The notes under the pieces were generated by a model. It did no database searches, had not been told where the DNA came from, and saw only the letters and a list, made by a program, of their open reading frames with translations. From Sarcophilus harrisii (Eukaryota > Chordata > Mammalia > Dasyuromorphia > Dasyuridae), in the NCBI RefSeq assembly GCF_902635505.1, contig NC_045429.1, forward strand, positions 426,153,669-426,217,668: a stretch of DNA of 64,000 nucleotides, read 5' to 3'. The position numbers and the translations under genes were made by a program. This document shows, piece by piece, positions 46,890-64,000 of the stretch (within the stretch, counting starts at the first letter, position 1; every line of letters begins with the position of its first letter).

Positions 46890-48660
46890 CCAGTAGTATT
46901 TACTTTTCTAAATACATGCAAAGATAATTTTTAATATTAACTTTTGCAAAACTTTGTGTTTAAAAATTCCCTTTATCTCCCTCCCCGAGACAATAAACAA
47001 TCCAGTATAGGTTAAATGTGTATAATTCTTCTAAACACATTTCATATTTGTTAGTTAGGCAAGAAAAATCAAAGCAAAAGGGGAAAAAAAACGAGAAAAC
47101 AAACAACAAAAAGGGGCTTTGATCCACAGTCAGTCTTTTTGGATGCAGAGGGCTTTCCATCCAAATTTATTGGAATTGCCTTGATTTACTGTATTAAGAG
47201 TCAAGTCCATCACAATTGATCATCACATTACTGACATACTTGCTTTTCTTATTCTCACTGGTCACTTAGGAACTAAAACTTAATAGAAAAAAAAAAAACT
47301 TTTTTGTTAAATGAATATATGCTTTCTTTAATTGCATGTGGTGCTGTTTTAGTTGTTTTCCTACCCCCACTTCCTCTTCCAAAAAAAAAAAAAAACCCTC
47401 AAGAATTGAGAGGCTTATGGGTTTACTACCAGAAACTTGCCATGACTAGAAATGGACATGATTTTTGTTTTCTTAGACCTGTGATTTACTGAGATTCAAC
47501 TTAACGTCTTATTTTTTTTAAGCTTTTTATTTTCATAACATATGCATGCATAATTTTCAACATTCACCCTTGCAGAACTGCAATTATTCTAAATACATTT
47601 CCATATTTGTCATGCTGTGCAAGAAAAATCAGATCAAAAGGGGAAAAAAACCAAGAAAACAAACAACAAAAAGGTGAAAACACTATTCTTTGATCCACAG
47701 TCAATCTCCACAGTTCTCTCTCTAGAAGTGGATGGTTCTTTCCATTCCAAGTCTTGAAATCCCTTGAATTACTGAATTGTTAAGAGCCAAGTCCATCACA
47801 GTTGATCATAATGTAGTCTTGTTGTTAGTGACATACTTGCTTTTCTTATTCTCATTGGTCACTTAGGTACTAAAACTTCATAGAAAAATCATCCTTTTTA
47901 TTAAACGAATGCATGTGGTGCTGTTTTAGCTGTTCTCTATCCCCACTCCTTAAAAAAAAAAAAAACCCTCAACAATTGATATTCTCATGGATTTACTACT
48001 AGAAATGAACATGATTTTTGTTTTTCTAGACCTGTGATTTACTTTATGATTCAACTTAAGTTTTTTTTTTTTTAATTAAAGCTTTTTATTTTCATAACAT
48101 ATGTTTGGATAATTTTCAACATTCATTCTTGTAAAACCTTGTGTTCCAAATTTTTCCCCCCACCCTCTCCCCTATATGGCAAGTAATACAATAGATGTTA
48201 AACATGTGCAATTCTTCTAGCAAACAACAAAAATGTGAAAATGCTATGTTATGATCCACATTCAGTCCCCCAAGTCCTCTCTCTTCATGTAGGTGGCTCT
48301 CTCCATCACCAGTCTATTATAACTGGCCTGAATTACCTCATTGTTGAAAAGAGCCAAGTCCATCAGTGTTGATGATCACATAATCTTGTTACGTGTAAAT
48401 ATTCTGGTTTTGCTCATTTCACTTAGCATCAGTTCATGTAAGTCTCTCCAAACCTTTCTGAAATCATCATACTCATCATTTCTTATAGAACAATAACATT
48501 CTATTATATTCATGTACCATAACTTATTCAGCCATTCTCCAACTGATGGGCATCCATTCAATTTCCAGCTTTTGCCACTTTGCAAACATTTTTACATATG
48601 TAGCTCCCTTTCTTATGATGTCTTTGGGATACAGGCCCAGTAGAGACACTGTTAGATCAA
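46890..48660 (-). repeat. Tandemly duplicated L1 fragment plus flank
   Basis: Reverse L1 3' UTR sequence occurs three times (46,893-47,240; 47,512-47,835; 48,070-48,660, the last reaching ORF2). Between them is a non-L1 segment repeated twice: ACATACTTGCTTTTCTTATTC at 47,236 and 47,832, GCATGTGGTGCTGTTTTAG at 47,333 and 47,912, and TAGACCTGTGATTTACT at 47,474 and 48,028. The offset is 550-600 bases, so a unit of L1 end plus unique flank was duplicated in tandem. Confidence 0.7.
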
Positions 48661-48689
48661 AAATTATTCACTAATTAATAGCTCTTTGG

Positions 48690-49045
48690 GCATATCAACT
48701 TAAATTCTTACAGATTTGCCTGGGCCTTTGAGGAGTTAAATGACTTAGTTATGGCCACACAGCTAGTATATGTCACAGGCAAGACTTGAATCAAAGTCTT
48801 TTGGACTCAGAATCCTTTTATCTTGACATGTCTTCTACAGGTATGAATACTGATATGTGTAGACATGACATGCCATTAAAATAAGGTATGTGTTTAGTCA
48901 CTACCTCTGCATCTGTTTCCTCAGTTGTTAAATGGAGGTGATAATAGCACCTACCTCACAGAGTTTTTTTGAGAACCTAATGAGGTTATATTTGTAAAAT
49001 TGCTTAGCATAGAGTCTGGTACTATAAAAATGCTTACTCCTTTCC
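48690..49045. repeat. Two MIR/CORE-SINE fragments
   Basis: 48,690-48,840 is reverse MIR (ATGGCCACACAGCTAGTATATG). 48,885-49,045 is forward MIR (CATCTGTTTCCTCAGTTGTTAAA, ATTGCTTAGCATAGAGTCTG). Confidence 0.6.
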
Positions 49046-49330
49046 CTTCCACTATTCTAGCAAAATGGGTATTTATGTAATCTATAGGATTGTGTCCCTA
49101 ATGTTCTTCTGTGCTCTTTAATTCCATTCTGGTTTACCAGTCAGTTACTACTACAGATTAAGTACTCCTTGTTCAGGAGATAGTGCAGGATTCAAAGTGA
49201 ATTATATTTGGATTATCTGAGGATAGGGCTGGGACATGGATTTCCCAGTTAACTATGGTCTTGGTTTATTTTACAGTTTTCTTTCTTTCTTTCTTTTTTT
49301 TGGGTGGGGGTCCTGCACAGAACCTCAGGC

Positions 49331-64000
<14,670 letters not shown>

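Larger units (their letters stand above)
46020..49320 (+). other. SETDB1: SETDB1 intron 1, with L1-containing tandem repeats
   Basis: About 3.3 kb of intron. The left part is CpG-island shore; the middle is the 46,890-48,660 tandem duplication; the right has MIR fragments (reverse at 48,690-48,840, forward at 48,885-49,045). It ends in a T/C-rich tract with TCCTGCACAG as acceptor. Confidence 0.65.

Overview
This is vertebrate nuclear DNA, almost certainly from a marsupial. The repeats are marsupial in type: tRNA-headed WSINE/MAR-like SINEs, MIR/CORE-SINEs, old L2-like LINEs, marsupial-style L1 and HAL1-like half-L1 copies, and a class II (betaretrovirus-like) ERV family. From memory, the young L1 3' ends look like those of Australian marsupials and perhaps dasyurids; that placement is inference. 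The genes match the human 1q21.3 block ARNT - CTXND2 - SETDB1 in order and orientation.

Layout. 1-13,251 is probably the start of ARNT intron 1: ARNT runs leftward and only its first coding exon (13,252-13,276) is in the window, inside a CpG island (about 12,811-13,680). The rest of that stretch is repeats and AT-rich microsatellite. 13,680-45,160 is the intergenic gap between the divergent genes ARNT and SETDB1. It holds one small gene, CTXND2 (56 codons, 25,865-26,035, + strand), and a dense pile of nested retroelements: a solo LTR (21.6-22.2 kb), a 5'-truncated L1 (28-30 kb), a half-L1 interrupted by a solo LTR and a young L1 (32.7-36.4 kb), a Ty3/gypsy integrase fossil (36.8-37.3 kb), and an older L1 (39.1-44.1 kb) carrying a broken class II ERV (40,101-43,941). 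45,160-46,340 is the SETDB1 CpG-island promoter with a probable non-coding exon 1. SETDB1 then runs rightward: nine coding exons (exons 2-10, 49,321-63,612) encode residues 1-423, covering the N-terminal ATF7IP-binding/coiled-coil part and the triple Tudor region. The methyl-CpG-binding and SET domains lie beyond the right edge.

How the genes relate. ARNT is the bHLH-PAS partner of HIF-1alpha/HIF-2alpha and the aryl hydrocarbon receptor. CTXND2 is a one-pass membrane microprotein of the cortexin kind with no known mechanism. SETDB1 is the H3K9 methyltransferase that silences endogenous retroviruses through KAP1/TRIM28. The three share no pathway; they are neighbours. All SETDB1 exon junctions keep frame (cumulative coding lengths 260, 412, 447, 547, 673, 875, 949, 1140 and 1270), so the gene looks intact here. 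No tRNA gene, rRNA gene or CRISPR array was seen.
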